A stretch of DNA of 64,000 nt. Source: Bacillus glycinifermentans (lineage in GTDB: Bacteria; Bacillota; Bacilli; Bacillales; Bacillaceae). How positions within the stretch are numbered: position 1 is the stretch's first letter; every line of letters begins with the position of its first letter. The stretch lies in NCBI RefSeq assembly GCF_001042475.2, contig NZ_LECW02000045.1, positions 248,001 to 312,000 of the forward strand, read 5' to 3'. Made by a program: the position numbers and the translations under genes. Positions 34,318 through 43,325 of the stretch are shown one piece after another. The notes below the pieces were generated by a model. It was not told the DNA's origin. It made no database searches and saw only the letters and a list, made by a program, of their open reading frames with translations.

Positions 34318-34977
34318 ATGGAAAACATTCAATTGTTTCTGGCCGGTGATTCGACGGTGTCGCATTATGATGCTTCGGCTGCGCCGAGAGCAGGCTGGGG
34401 ACAGAGAATAGGGGCGCTTTTAAACCAGGGCGTCCTCGTGCACAATGAGGCGGCGTCAGGGAGAAGCTCAAAGAGCTTTATCGAGGAAGGAAGACTCGAC
34501 CGGATCATGGAGCATATGCAAAACGGCGACTACTTGTTTGTCCAGTTCGGCCATAACGATCAAAAGCCTGATGAGCGCTATACCGAGCCGTATGGTTCCT
34601 ATCAGGCTTATTTGCGCAAATACGTTGAATGTGCCAGGATGAAACAGGCCAATCCGGTGCTGATTACGCCCGTTCAGCGACGATCGTTCGATTCGGAAGG
34701 CAGGGTCCGCGACACCCACGGCGATTATCCGGATGCCATGAGACAGCTTGCGGCAGAATTTCGTGTTCCGCTCATTGATCTCACATCAAAAAGCGCCCGC
34801 CTGCTTCAGACTTTGGGGCCCGAATCGTCAAAAAAGCTGTTTTTATGGCTGAAGCCAGGGGAGCATCCAAACTACCCGGACGGAGCGGAAGACGATACCC
34901 ATTTTTGCGAATACGGCGCAGGGGTAGTCGCAGGGCTCGTGGCAGAGGGAGCGAAAGAAGCCGGGCTTGTGTTATGA
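34318..34977 (+). CDS. Rhamnogalacturonan acetylesterase (SGNH hydrolase)
   Basis: A 219-residue SGNH esterase similar to B. subtilis RhgT/YesT and YesY: block I GDSTVSHY with the catalytic Ser, block III QFGHNDQKP, and block V DDTHFCEYGA with Asp and His. It removes acetyl groups from rhamnogalacturonan I fragments. No signal peptide, so it acts on imported oligosaccharides in the cytoplasm. It is a lone gene here; the only other pectin gene in the window is pelA. Confidence 0.88.
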   Translation: MENIQLFLAGDSTVSHYDASAAPRAGWGQRIGALLNQGVLVHNEAASGRSSKSFIEEGRLDRIMEHMQNGDYLFVQFGHNDQKPDERYTEPYGSYQAYLRKYVECARMKQANPVLITPVQRRSFDSEGRVRDTHGDYPDAMRQLAAEFRVPLIDLTSKSARLLQTLGPESSKKLFLWLKPGEHPNYPDGAEDDTHFCEYGAGVVAGLVAEGAKEAGLVL

Positions 34978-35083
34978 GCTATTTGAGAATGTTTTTCAAT
35001 TATTTTTCGGAATTTTAGCACTTCATCATCTAATCTATGATACGATCTATTTCATAGAGATTTTTTAAAAGGAGTGCACTCTC

Positions 35084-36799
35084 ATGATTCGCCGCTTTTT
35101 TTCATACTATAAACCTCATAAACGGCTGTTTATCATTGATTTTACAAGCGCGATCATCGTCGCCGTTTTAGAGCTCGCGTTTCCGCTTGTTGTTCAGTGG
35201 TTCATCGATACATTAATTCCAGGGGGCGACTGGGCCGAAATCGTCTGGGTCAGCATCGGACTATTATTCATCTATCTGATCAGCACCGGGCTTCAATATA
35301 TCGTCAATTACCTCGGCCATAAACTCGGAATCAACATCGAGACCGACATGCGCCAGGAGCTGTTTCAGCATGTGCAGCGCCAATCGTTCAAGTATTTTGA
35401 CAATACGAAGACGGGGCATATTATCAGCCGCATCACCAATGACCTTTTTGATATCGGAGAGCTCGCCCACCACGGGCCGGAGGATCTGTTTATCGCGGTC
35501 ATGACCTTTTTGGGCGCGTTCTGGATCATGCTGACGATTAATGTGAAACTGGCGCTTGTCGCCATTTTGTTCGTGCCGCTCCTGATCGTCCTGATCACAT
35601 ATTCGAATGTTAGAATGAACAAGGCCTGGCGTGAAATGTACGGGGAAATTGCCGATGTGAACGCAAGGGTTGAAGACAGCGTCTCAGGCGTGCGAGTCGT
35701 CCAATCGTTCACAAATGAACGTTATGAAATTTCGCGTTTTCGGAAAAACAACCAACAGTTCCGCAAGGCAAAACTGAAAGGCTATAAAACGATGGCCATG
35801 ACGACTGCCGGGACATTTTTAATGACGCGTTTCATGATTCTTTCCGTTCTCGTGTTCGGGGCGTGGCTCAGTTTTTCCGGAGGCATGACGTACGGCGAAT
35901 TTGTCGGCTTTGTTCTGTACGTGAATGTCCTGTTTAAGCCGATTGATAAAATCAGCGCGATTTTGGAGCTCTATCCAAAAGGAATGGCCGGTTTCAAACG
36001 GTTTACGGAGCTGATTGATACAAAACCGCTGATTGTCGACCGGAAAGATGCCATTGATGTTCCGGCTTTAGAAGGAAACATCGTCTTCCGAAACGTCACG
36101 TTTGGATATGAAGAGCATAAACCGGTCTTAAACGGGATCGATTTAACGATAAACGCGGGTGAGACGGTAGCGTTTGTAGGGCCGTCGGGCGCCGGAAAAA
36201 CGACGATCAGCTCGCTGATTCCGCGCTTTTACGACGTTGCCGGCGGTTCAATTACGATTGACGGCATTGACATTCGCAAGATGACGAAGCGGTCCCTGCG
36301 TTCACAAATCGGCATCGTTCAGCAGGACGTCTTCCTGTTTACGGGGACGCTGCGCGAAAACATTGCATACGGGAAATTGGATGCAACTGATGAAGATATC
36401 AGGCGTGCAGCCAAAATGGCCCATTTGGAGGAGCTGATCGAGTCGCTTCCGGACGGTTACGAAACCGAGGTCGGCGAAAGGGGCCTGAAGCTGTCAGGCG
36501 GCCAAAAGCAGCGGATCGCGATCGCGAGAATGTTTTTGAAAAACCCGCCTATCCTCATTTTGGATGAAGCGACATCCGCCCTTGACACGGAAACGGAACG
36601 AATCATTCAAAATGCGTTGACAGAGCTGTCCAAAGACAGGACAACGCTCATCATCGCCCACAGGCTTGCCACCATTAAGAATGCCGACCGGATTGTCGTG
36701 GTGACGGAAAACGGTATTGCAGAAGAAGGATCACACGATGAATTGGTTGAAAAGGGAGGAATATTCGCCAGTCTTCATCGCGTTCAGTATCAGTCGTAA
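35084..36799 (+). CDS. ywjA: ABC exporter (fused permease-ATPase), YwjA-like
   Basis: A 571-residue half-transporter: six helices to about 320, then ATPase with Walker A GPSGAGKT, signature LSGGQKQR, Walker B ILILDEATSALD and H-loop IAHRL. Closest recognised relative is B. subtilis YwjA, an MsbA-type exporter of unknown substrate. It should work as a homodimer. Monocistronic, ending in a terminator shared with the prp operon. Confidence 0.85.
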   Translation: MIRRFFSYYKPHKRLFIIDFTSAIIVAVLELAFPLVVQWFIDTLIPGGDWAEIVWVSIGLLFIYLISTGLQYIVNYLGHKLGINIETDMRQELFQHVQRQSFKYFDNTKTGHIISRITNDLFDIGELAHHGPEDLFIAVMTFLGAFWIMLTINVKLALVAILFVPLLIVLITYSNVRMNKAWREMYGEIADVNARVEDSVSGVRVVQSFTNERYEISRFRKNNQQFRKAKLKGYKTMAMTTAGTFLMTRFMILSVLVFGAWLSFSGGMTYGEFVGFVLYVNVLFKPIDKISAILELYPKGMAGFKRFTELIDTKPLIVDRKDAIDVPALEGNIVFRNVTFGYEEHKPVLNGIDLTINAGETVAFVGPSGAGKTTISSLIPRFYDVAGGSITIDGIDIRKMTKRSLRSQIGIVQQDVFLFTGTLRENIAYGKLDATDEDIRRAAKMAHLEELIESLPDGYETEVGERGLKLSGGQKQRIAIARMFLKNPPILILDEATSALDTETERIIQNALTELSKDRTTLIIAHRLATIKNADRIVVVTENGIAEEGSHDELVEKGGIFASLHRVQYQS

Positions 36800-36808
36800 T
36801 ATGAAAAG

Positions 36809-36838
36809 GGCAAGCCCGGATGCGGGCTTGCCTCTTTT
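36809..36838. terminator. Bidirectional terminator between ywjA and prpB
   Basis: GGCAAGCCCG / CGGGCTTGCC hairpin with a tetraloop; CTCTTTT on plus and CTTTTC on minus. Confidence 0.88.
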
Positions 36839-36873
36839 GCGTTGCTGCGGTTAGCTTAAACCGGGCCGGAATA

Positions 36874-37791
36874 TCAGCGGTTTTCTTTCCCGATCTCGGG
36901 CAGTACGGTTTTTGCGATCGCCTCGTCGAGCTTTTCGTAATCATAGTAATGAATGGCATCGTAAAGTTCTTCACGCGTCTGCAGATCGTTCAGCACGCCT
37001 TTTTGCGTGCCCTTTTCGTAAATTTCCGTAAATGTGCGTTCATACGCTTTTGCCGCGGCGCGCAGGGAAGTGACCGGATAAATCACCATGCTGAATCCGA
37101 AAGATTGAAATTCCTCGGCCGTAAAATAAGGCGTTTTTCCGAATTCGGTCATATTGGCGAGCAAAGGGGCATTGACGGCAGATGCGATTTCTGTGAATTC
37201 GGCTTCGCTTGTCAGCGCCTCCGGAAAAATCGCGTCAGCCCCCGCTTCTTTGTACAGAATGGCCCGCCTGATGGCAGCTTCTGTCCCTTCCACCGCTTTT
37301 GCATCAGTACGAGCCACGACCACAAGGGAAGGGGCGGTTTCTTTGATTGCTTTAATTTTCGCGATCATGTCTTCTATTGGGATCAGCGTTTTTCCGTTTA
37401 AGTGCCCGCATTTTTTGGGAAGCTGCTGATCTTCGATTTGAACGGCCGCGACTCTGTTCTCCACCATTTCGGCCGCTGTTCGCGCGGCGTTCAGCACCCC
37501 GCCGTAGCCTGTGTCTATGTCGACTAAGACGGGCAGGTTGGCGGCTCTGACAAGCTCGCGGGCTTTTTCCGCCATTTCTTCCGAATGGATCATGCCGAGA
37601 TCGGGCATGCCCCGGCTTGCCGTATAAGCGGCGCCTGACAGGTAGAGCGCTTTGAAGCCGACGTTTTTGGCGGTGATGGCTGCCATTCCGTCATGGACGC
37701 CGGGGATTTTAAGAATATCCGGTGATTTGATAAGCCTTCTGAAAGCGTCGGCCAGCTCGGTCTGGCTTGATTGTTTGGTAACAATCCACAT
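36874..37791 (-). CDS. prpB: 2-methylisocitrate lyase
   Basis: A 305-residue enzyme of the isocitrate lyase/PEP mutase superfamily with the signature KKCGHLNGK and metal-binding region DIDTGYGG. It splits 2-methylisocitrate into pyruvate and succinate, the last step of the methylcitrate cycle. Equivalent to B. subtilis MmgF/YqiQ. The start follows GGGGGAATT. Last gene of gntR-prpC-prpD-prpB; 11 bp after prpD. Confidence 0.9.
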   Translation of the reverse strand: MWIVTKQSSQTELADAFRRLIKSPDILKIPGVHDGMAAITAKNVGFKALYLSGAAYTASRGMPDLGMIHSEEMAEKARELVRAANLPVLVDIDTGYGGVLNAARTAAEMVENRVAAVQIEDQQLPKKCGHLNGKTLIPIEDMIAKIKAIKETAPSLVVVARTDAKAVEGTEAAIRRAILYKEAGADAIFPEALTSEAEFTEIASAVNAPLLANMTEFGKTPYFTAEEFQSFGFSMVIYPVTSLRAAAKAYERTFTEIYEKGTQKGVLNDLQTREELYDAIHYYDYEKLDEAIAKTVLPEIGKENR

Positions 37792-37802
37792 ATGAATTCC
37801 CC

Positions 37803-39242
37803 CTAGATTACAAACAGTTCCATAAAGTCCGGGACGGTTGTGTTCTTTAATTGTTGCGAATCGTGTAAGAGAGTATTGATGTTCTCCGCTTGCCTTGCAG
37901 GAAAACGCGTTTTCAGATTGTTGATGAATTTTTCTTTTAGCAGTGGGATGCCTTCATTCCGTCTGCGGCGATGGCCGATCGGATACTCGATGGCGATATT
38001 CTCCGAATGTGTGCCGTCTTTATAAAATACTTGGACAGCGTTTGCGATGCTTCGTTTTTCCGGATCGAGATAATCGGCGGAATACTGTTTGCTTTCTACC
38101 GTTTTCATTTTCGCACGGAGGCGGTCGATGTCCGGATTTTGCGCGATTTCGTCTTCATAATGTTCAGCGGTAATCTCCCCGTAAATCAGCCCGATTGCTG
38201 TAATATACTGCAAGCAGTGGTCGCGGTCTGCCGGGTTGTGCAGCTTTCCGGTTTTGTCGATGATTCTGATGGCGGATTCGTGGGTCGTGATCACGATACG
38301 GTCAATGTCATCCAGTCTGTCCTTCACTTGGCCGTGAAGCTGAATCGCCGCTTCAGCCGCCGTTTGGGCGTGGAATTCGGCCGGATACGAAATTTTAAAG
38401 AGGACGTTTTCGATGACATAAGAATCGAGCGGCCTTGCAAGCGTCAATTCTTTTCCTCCAAACAGCACGTCCTGGAATCCCCACGTCGGCGCGGACAGAG
38501 CCGTTTGATAGCCCATTTCGCCTTTTAAGGTCATAAGGGCAAGCCGCACGCCCCTGCTTGTCGCATCGCCTGCAGCCCAAGATTTCCGCGAGCCGGTATT
38601 CGGCGCATGGCGGTATGTCCTGAGGCTCGAGTTGTCAACCCATGCCTGTGAAACGGCATTGATCACATCCTGCTTCGTTCCGCCCAATAGAGAGCATGCC
38701 ACAGCCGCTGAAGCGACTTTGACGAATAAGACATGGTCAAGCCCGTTTCTGTTCAGGCTGTTGTTGAGTGCGAGGATTCCCTGAATTTCATGAGCTTTTA
38801 CAATCGCCGTAAGCACATCGCTCATTGTGAGCGGTTCTTTTCCCGCGGCGAGCCGCTGTCTGCTCAAGAAGTCGGCGCATGCTAAAATCGCTCCCAGGTT
38901 GTCAGACGGATGGCCCCATTCAGCGGCAAGCCATGTGTCATTATAATCAAGCCAGCGAATCATACAGCCGATGTTAAATGCGCCTTGGACTGGATCGAGT
39001 TCAAATTGGGTGCCCGGCACGCGGACGCCGTTCGGGACAACCGTTCCGGGGACGATCGGCCCGAGGTGCTTTGTGCATTCGGGAAATTTGAGGGCCAAGA
39101 TACCGCAGCCGAGCGTATCCATTAGGACGTAACGGGCCGTCTCGATCGCCTCTTCATTCGTGATTGTCGCATGTACCGCGTAATCTGCAATGTCTTCAAG
39201 CAATCGGTCACAAGATTGAGTCATTGTACTTTGCATAACCAT
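37803..39242 (-). CDS. prpD: 2-methylcitrate dehydratase
   Basis: A 479-residue MmgE/PrpD family enzyme converting 2-methylcitrate to 2-methyl-cis-aconitate. Family features: [26 protein letters not shown] near the N-terminal third and [24 protein letters not shown]. Start with GGAAGGGA upstream; Met3 is an alternative. In B. subtilis the equivalent mmgE lies in the sigma-E mother-cell mmg operon, whereas here a dedicated GntR gene leads the operon. Confidence 0.9.
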   Translation of the reverse strand: MVMQSTMTQSCDRLLEDIADYAVHATITNEEAIETARYVLMDTLGCGILALKFPECTKHLGPIVPGTVVPNGVRVPGTQFELDPVQGAFNIGCMIRWLDYNDTWLAAEWGHPSDNLGAILACADFLSRQRLAAGKEPLTMSDVLTAIVKAHEIQGILALNNSLNRNGLDHVLFVKVASAAVACSLLGGTKQDVINAVSQAWVDNSSLRTYRHAPNTGSRKSWAAGDATSRGVRLALMTLKGEMGYQTALSAPTWGFQDVLFGGKELTLARPLDSYVIENVLFKISYPAEFHAQTAAEAAIQLHGQVKDRLDDIDRIVITTHESAIRIIDKTGKLHNPADRDHCLQYITAIGLIYGEITAEHYEDEIAQNPDIDRLRAKMKTVESKQYSADYLDPEKRSIANAVQVFYKDGTHSENIAIEYPIGHRRRRNEGIPLLKEKFINNLKTRFPARQAENINTLLHDSQQLKNTTVPDFMELFVI

Positions 39243-39275
39243 CTAAAGCATCCCTTCCTTCCGGGTAAATGTTGT

Positions 39276-40391
39276 TTATGGCTGAAGACCGCGCGGCCCT
39301 GTGTAGCGCACCCGCGGACGAAACAGTCTGTTTTCGTCATGCTGCTCAATGACGTGCGCGCTTAAGCCGGCCGAGCGCGCCGCGAAGAAAATCGGGGTGT
39401 ACAGATCGATCGGAATCCCGAGCAGGTAATAGACCGGGGCGGCGTAATAATCTAGATTCGGATATAGCCCTTTTTCTTCGCGCATCAGCGTTTCACCGGC
39501 ATCACACATATCGTATAAGTCCTGTCTCCCTGTTTTGTGAGAGAGTGAAAACAGGGCTTTTTTCAACAATGCGGCCCTCGGATCCATCTTTCTCATATAG
39601 ACACGGTGGCCAAATCCCATAATCTTTTCTTTATTGGCTAACTTTTGCTGGATCAGTTTGATAAAGCCGGATTTTGTTTCACCTTCGAGAAGCATGTGCA
39701 TGACCGCTTCGTTGGCGCCGCCGTGCAGGTTTCCTTTTAAAGACGCGGCTGCTCCTGTAAAGGCGCCGTATATATCCGAATTGGTCGACGCAATGACTCT
39801 GGCGGCAAACGTGGAATTCGGCATTTCGTGCTCGCTGTACAGCACAAGCGTCTGATCAAAGACGTCCGTTTCCTGTTCGCTCGGCTCTTTACCCGTGAGC
39901 ATGTATAAAAAGTTCTGGCTGTATGACATCTGTTTATTCGGCATAATCGCCTTCTGCTGATGTAGTATGCGGTAGCTGTTTGCGGCAATGTTCGGCACCT
40001 GTGCGATCAAGCGAAGCGCTTTTGCCGCATTGGCCGCTTTCGACCGGTCATTCAGTTCAGGGTCATACCCCGACAAAGCCGAAATCCCGGTTCTGAGCGC
40101 ATCCATTGGGTGAGTATCTTGAGGAAGTGTTGACAGAATGGTGTAAATCCCGTTGGGAAGATCGTAAGCATTCTTTAAAGCGCTTTCAATTCCTTTTAGC
40201 TCCATCGCATCCGGAAGCTTGTTTTGGATGAGGAGATACAGGATATCCAGATACGTTTTTTGTTCGGCAAGCCTGATTAAATCATAGCCTCTGATGACGA
40301 TTTCTTCAGCTGCGGTGTCCAGGTAGGAAATTCCCGTTTCACCGGCGATAACACCCTCTAATCCCGGTTTAAAAACATCGTGTTTGCCCAT
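39276..40391 (-). CDS. prpC: 2-methylcitrate synthase / citrate synthase family
   Basis: A 371-residue citrate synthase-fold enzyme: LHGGANEAVMHML with an active-site His and GFGHRVYMRKMDPRA. It condenses propionyl-CoA (and perhaps acetyl-CoA) with oxaloacetate. Operon partners prpD and prpB make the methylcitrate reading far more likely than a housekeeping citrate synthase. GAGGTGG precedes the ATG. Confidence 0.9.
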   Translation of the reverse strand: MGKHDVFKPGLEGVIAGETGISYLDTAAEEIVIRGYDLIRLAEQKTYLDILYLLIQNKLPDAMELKGIESALKNAYDLPNGIYTILSTLPQDTHPMDALRTGISALSGYDPELNDRSKAANAAKALRLIAQVPNIAANSYRILHQQKAIMPNKQMSYSQNFLYMLTGKEPSEQETDVFDQTLVLYSEHEMPNSTFAARVIASTNSDIYGAFTGAAASLKGNLHGGANEAVMHMLLEGETKSGFIKLIQQKLANKEKIMGFGHRVYMRKMDPRAALLKKALFSLSHKTGRQDLYDMCDAGETLMREEKGLYPNLDYYAAPVYYLLGIPIDLYTPIFFAARSAGLSAHVIEQHDENRLFRPRVRYTGPRGLQP

Positions 40392-40436
40392 TTTTCCACC
40401 TCATTTTCGTTTTTTTAAAAACGAGGCATCGGCTGT

Positions 40437-41117
40437 TTAGCGGTTGAGTGTATAGCTTTGGAGCGTTTCTTCAATGGAATGTAGGCTTCGTCTGATATGG
40501 GAGCGCATGGCTGCTTCTGCCTGACGTTCGTTTCGTTCCTTGACGGCATGATAGATTGCCAAATGTTCATTGAAGGATACCGATGGTTTGTAATGAGGAT
40601 TTTTGTATCCGCTGATTCTCCGGTACCGTTCGATCCTGCTTTCCAATTGTTCGAGAAATCGCTTCGCTGTTAGATTAAAACTGATGGATTGCAAGATAGA
40701 ATGAAATTCAGATCCGTATTTGACCGTATCCGTATGGCGGTCCTTGGCGGCAGCCATCTTCATTAATTCGAGCCGGTCTTCAAGCTGGTGAAGATGCTCT
40801 GTCGTGGCAAGCCGTGCGGCCTCGGCGGTCAGCAGTCCTTCCAGCGCTTCACGGACCTTAAAAACCTCTTTCGCTTCTTCCGGTGAAATCGGACAGACGC
40901 GGAGCCGGCCGTTTGGCTGTTTATTGACCAATCCTTCAAGCTCCAGCCTGTAAAGAGCCTGGCGCAGCGGAGTTCGGCTGATTTCCAAGTCCTTTGCAAG
41001 ATTGTCTTCTACTAGCTGTTCAGAAGGTGAATATTCGAGTTCGATGATTTTTTTTCTGATCTCATTGTAGGCGTAATCACTTGCAGACTGTCTTTTGACT
41101 GGATTTGAAGAGCGCAT
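40437..41117 (-). CDS. GntR-family regulator (FCD type) of the methylcitrate operon
   Basis: A 226-residue FadR-subfamily regulator: N-terminal winged helix (about 10-75, ISRTPLRQALYRLELEGLV) and all-helical FCD ligand domain with metal-binding residues (Asp/His around EFHSILQSIS and NEHLAIYHAV). It probably senses a methylcitrate-cycle intermediate. It is the first gene of the operon and a palindrome of the right class overlaps its promoter, implying autoregulation. Confidence 0.85.
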   Translation of the reverse strand: MRSSNPVKRQSASDYAYNEIRKKIIELEYSPSEQLVEDNLAKDLEISRTPLRQALYRLELEGLVNKQPNGRLRVCPISPEEAKEVFKVREALEGLLTAEAARLATTEHLHQLEDRLELMKMAAAKDRHTDTVKYGSEFHSILQSISFNLTAKRFLEQLESRIERYRRISGYKNPHYKPSVSFNEHLAIYHAVKERNERQAEAAMRSHIRRSLHSIEETLQSYTLNR

Positions 41118-41153
41118 GAAAAAATGTCACCCCTCCTTTTTCTGAATATAAAT

Positions 41154-41171
41154 ATAATTGTATACAATTAT
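41154..41171. promoter_or_regulatory. GntR operator palindrome
   Basis: ATAATTGTATACAATTAT is a perfect 18-bp palindrome whose core TTGTATACAA fits FadR/FCD-type operators. It covers the -10 of the promoter of gntR-prpCDB. Confidence 0.75.
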
Positions 41172-41184
41172 CCGGATGTGTCAA
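41157..41184 (-). promoter_or_regulatory. Sigma-A promoter of gntR-prpCDB
   Basis: On the minus strand: consensus -35 TTGACA (complement of 41179-41184), 16-bp spacer, -10 TACAAT (complement of 41157-41162). A strong promoter covered by the operator palindrome. Confidence 0.8.
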
Positions 41185-41199
41185 TGCATCATTTTCCAT

Positions 41200-41246
41200 A
41201 AAAAAACAAACACCATTCCCTGTTTCTTAAAGGGGCGGGTGTTTGC
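41200..41246 (-). terminator. Terminator after the fnlB-like gene
   Basis: On the minus strand CAAACACC ... GGTGTTTG with an inner CCC/GGG helix, followed by TTTTTTT. A T-run also follows on plus. Confidence 0.85.
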
Positions 41247-41253
41247 TTTTTTC

Positions 41254-42102
41254 TTACGCATATTGATAGAGGTGGGGCCGATCATCGATCCATCGTTTTA
41301 ATTCTTCAAGCATTTGCTCATAGCTGACAGGCTGATACGGCACATCCTCCCTCGTCATGACCAGGCTTTTATCAGAGCGCGCGTCATCATCGGGAATGAT
41401 CGCCACACCTCTCTCAAACGTCTGATTGATGGAGAGAAGCAATTCATATTTTGAGATGAAGCGGTTTCCGGTCAGATGAATGAGACCGGTTAACCGATGC
41501 TCAAGCAGCTCCTCAATCGCCTTTGCAAGTTCAAGCGTCGTCAATCCGTTCCAGAAAACGTTTCTAAAACCTTTGATCGTTTGTTTTTGATTCATGAACC
41601 AATGAAACAAACCGATGCCGTCTTTCAGTTCAGGTCCGATAATGGACGTTCTGATCGTGAGGTTTTTGTCATCTGTAACTTCACCAAGGCTTTTCGTTTG
41701 CGCATAGACGGAACCTCCATCTTTTGGATCTGTTTCGGTATATTTTCCTTTCGAGCCTGAAAAAACGCAATCGGTGCTGATATGAATCAGGTAATAATGA
41801 TAGTTGCCGCTCATGTCGGATAACAGGTGAGGCAGAATGCTGTTGACATGGATTGCGTCGAGCAGATGCTGGCGTGCGGCGTCATTTAATATCCCGGTCG
41901 CATTGATGACGACGTCGGGGTTCACTTTTTCAAGCAGCTTTTTTAATTCATCTGTGTTCGTGACGTCCAAAAAAAAGCAGTGTGGATCATCAGGCAAGGA
42001 ATGGCGCTGTGTCCAGAATACGTCGTATTGCGTTTTGGACGCAAAAAATTCCTTCAGGACGTGGCCGGCCATGCCGTTCCCGCCCAAAATCAACAGTTTC
42101 AC
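41254..42102 (-). CDS. NAD(P)-dependent nucleotide-sugar 4-reductase (RmlD/FnlB-like)
   Basis: A 282-residue SDR with N-terminal GGNGMAG (7-13), ISTDCVFSG and the catalytic YAQTK. It resembles RmlD-type 4-keto reductases and the SDR half of CapF/FnlB, but lacks the C-terminal cupin of full CapF. In context it would reduce the 4-keto sugar made by the upstream dehydratase. It overlaps that gene by 4 bp. The exact stereochemistry of the product cannot be read from sequence. Confidence 0.75.
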   Translation of the reverse strand: MKLLILGGNGMAGHVLKEFFASKTQYDVFWTQRHSLPDDPHCFFLDVTNTDELKKLLEKVNPDVVINATGILNDAARQHLLDAIHVNSILPHLLSDMSGNYHYYLIHISTDCVFSGSKGKYTETDPKDGGSVYAQTKSLGEVTDDKNLTIRTSIIGPELKDGIGLFHWFMNQKQTIKGFRNVFWNGLTTLELAKAIEELLEHRLTGLIHLTGNRFISKYELLLSINQTFERGVAIIPDDDARSDKSLVMTREDVPYQPVSYEQMLEELKRWIDDRPHLYQYA

Positions 42103-43085
42103 TTAATGAATCCCCCTTCCCTTAGCAGTTCTGCAATCTCGGGTTTTGTCATTAAAAGGTCGTTGGATTGGTACTTCTCAAAGGTCGCTTTTGGATATGT
42201 CCGATAGTGACGGGCCAGCTTTTCTGAGGGATGGGAAGGCAGAATGACATAGTGTTCGGAATCGAAAAGGTAAGTATACGGAACCTCATGATCGGAAACG
42301 AGCACCTCGTGGAGCTTTTCTCCAGGCCGGATTCCGATTTCTTTAATTCCGACAGAACTTCCCATCTGTTCGATCAGAACTTCTGCAAGATCCAATATAT
42401 TGCAGGCCTTCATTTTCATCACGAAGATTTCTCCGCCCAGCGCTTCCTCTGAAGCCTTGAGCAGCAAGTCTATCGCTTCGCCGACCGTGAGGAAGAATCT
42501 TGTCATCTCTTTCGATGTCAGCGTGAGATCCTCTCCCTTCTGTATGAAGCGCTTAAAGAGCGGCACGACGCTTCCGTTTGTCCCCAGCACGTTTCCGCCT
42601 CTGATGCAGACGAAATCGGTATGGCCTCTGTAATCGTTGGCACGGATCATCAGCCTTTCGCCCAGCGCTTTGGTCATTCCGTAGAAGTTGACCGGATCAG
42701 CCGCTTTATCGGTTGACACGTCAATCACTTTCTTGACTCGATGGGCGAGCGCTGCGCGTATGACATTCTGCGTTCCGACGACGTTAGTCTTTAACGCTTC
42801 ATCAGGCTGTTCCTCGCATATCGGGACATGCTTCAATGCTGCCAGATGAAAGATATAATCGATATCCTGGCAGGCAGACTCCAAAGAAAGATAGTCTCTT
42901 ACATCACCGATGATGAACGTTAAAGAAGGGTGGTGATTGAATTCTCGCTGCATGCCGATTTGCGTAAATTCGTTCCTCGAAAAAATCCTGATCTCCTTTG
43001 GTTTATATAATAATAGTTTTTTGGTAAGTTCCGTTCCCCAGGAACCGGTACCTCCTGTAATCAGTATTCGGGCGTTTTTAAACAT
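42099..43085 (-). CDS. UDP-GlcNAc 4,6-dehydratase/epimerase (FnlA/CapE-like)
   Basis: A 328-residue extended SDR: GGTGSWG at 11-17, DVSTDKAADPVN and catalytic YGMTK. It belongs to the FlaA1/CapE/FnlA soluble dehydratases that convert UDP-GlcNAc to 4-keto-6-deoxy sugars, some with C3 or C5 epimerisation. The ribosome site is AGGAGGAGA. Coupled to the reductase and divergent from the 2-epimerase: the three together suit UDP-N-acetyl-L-fucosamine synthesis, with UDP-QuiNAc-type sugars as alternative. Confidence 0.8.
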   Translation of the reverse strand: MFKNARILITGGTGSWGTELTKKLLLYKPKEIRIFSRNEFTQIGMQREFNHHPSLTFIIGDVRDYLSLESACQDIDYIFHLAALKHVPICEEQPDEALKTNVVGTQNVIRAALAHRVKKVIDVSTDKAADPVNFYGMTKALGERLMIRANDYRGHTDFVCIRGGNVLGTNGSVVPLFKRFIQKGEDLTLTSKEMTRFFLTVGEAIDLLLKASEEALGGEIFVMKMKACNILDLAEVLIEQMGSSVGIKEIGIRPGEKLHEVLVSDHEVPYTYLFDSEHYVILPSHPSEKLARHYRTYPKATFEKYQSNDLLMTKPEIAELLREGGFIK

Positions 43086-43325
43086 ACTTCTCCTCCTAAA
43101 AACAGATCGTTTGATAGACTGTCAAAACTAGCTTATAAATGTATATGTTTTGCAGGAAATTTTGTGTGATAGAACCGCCTCATGCGAGAAAAAAATAAGC
43201 CATTTTGAGAGGTTAGCGATTTATGGCACACCATTTTTTTCGAAATGAATATATATATATAGATTTTTTCAACGCTAGATTGATAAATCATAAAAAGTGT
43301 TCAACAGCCAAAAAGGAGCAAGATG

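Noticed and set aside
43245-43262. (AT)n tract between the divergent nucleotide-sugar genes
   Set aside because: Short simple repeat in an AT-rich promoter region; too short to support a claim of phase variation.
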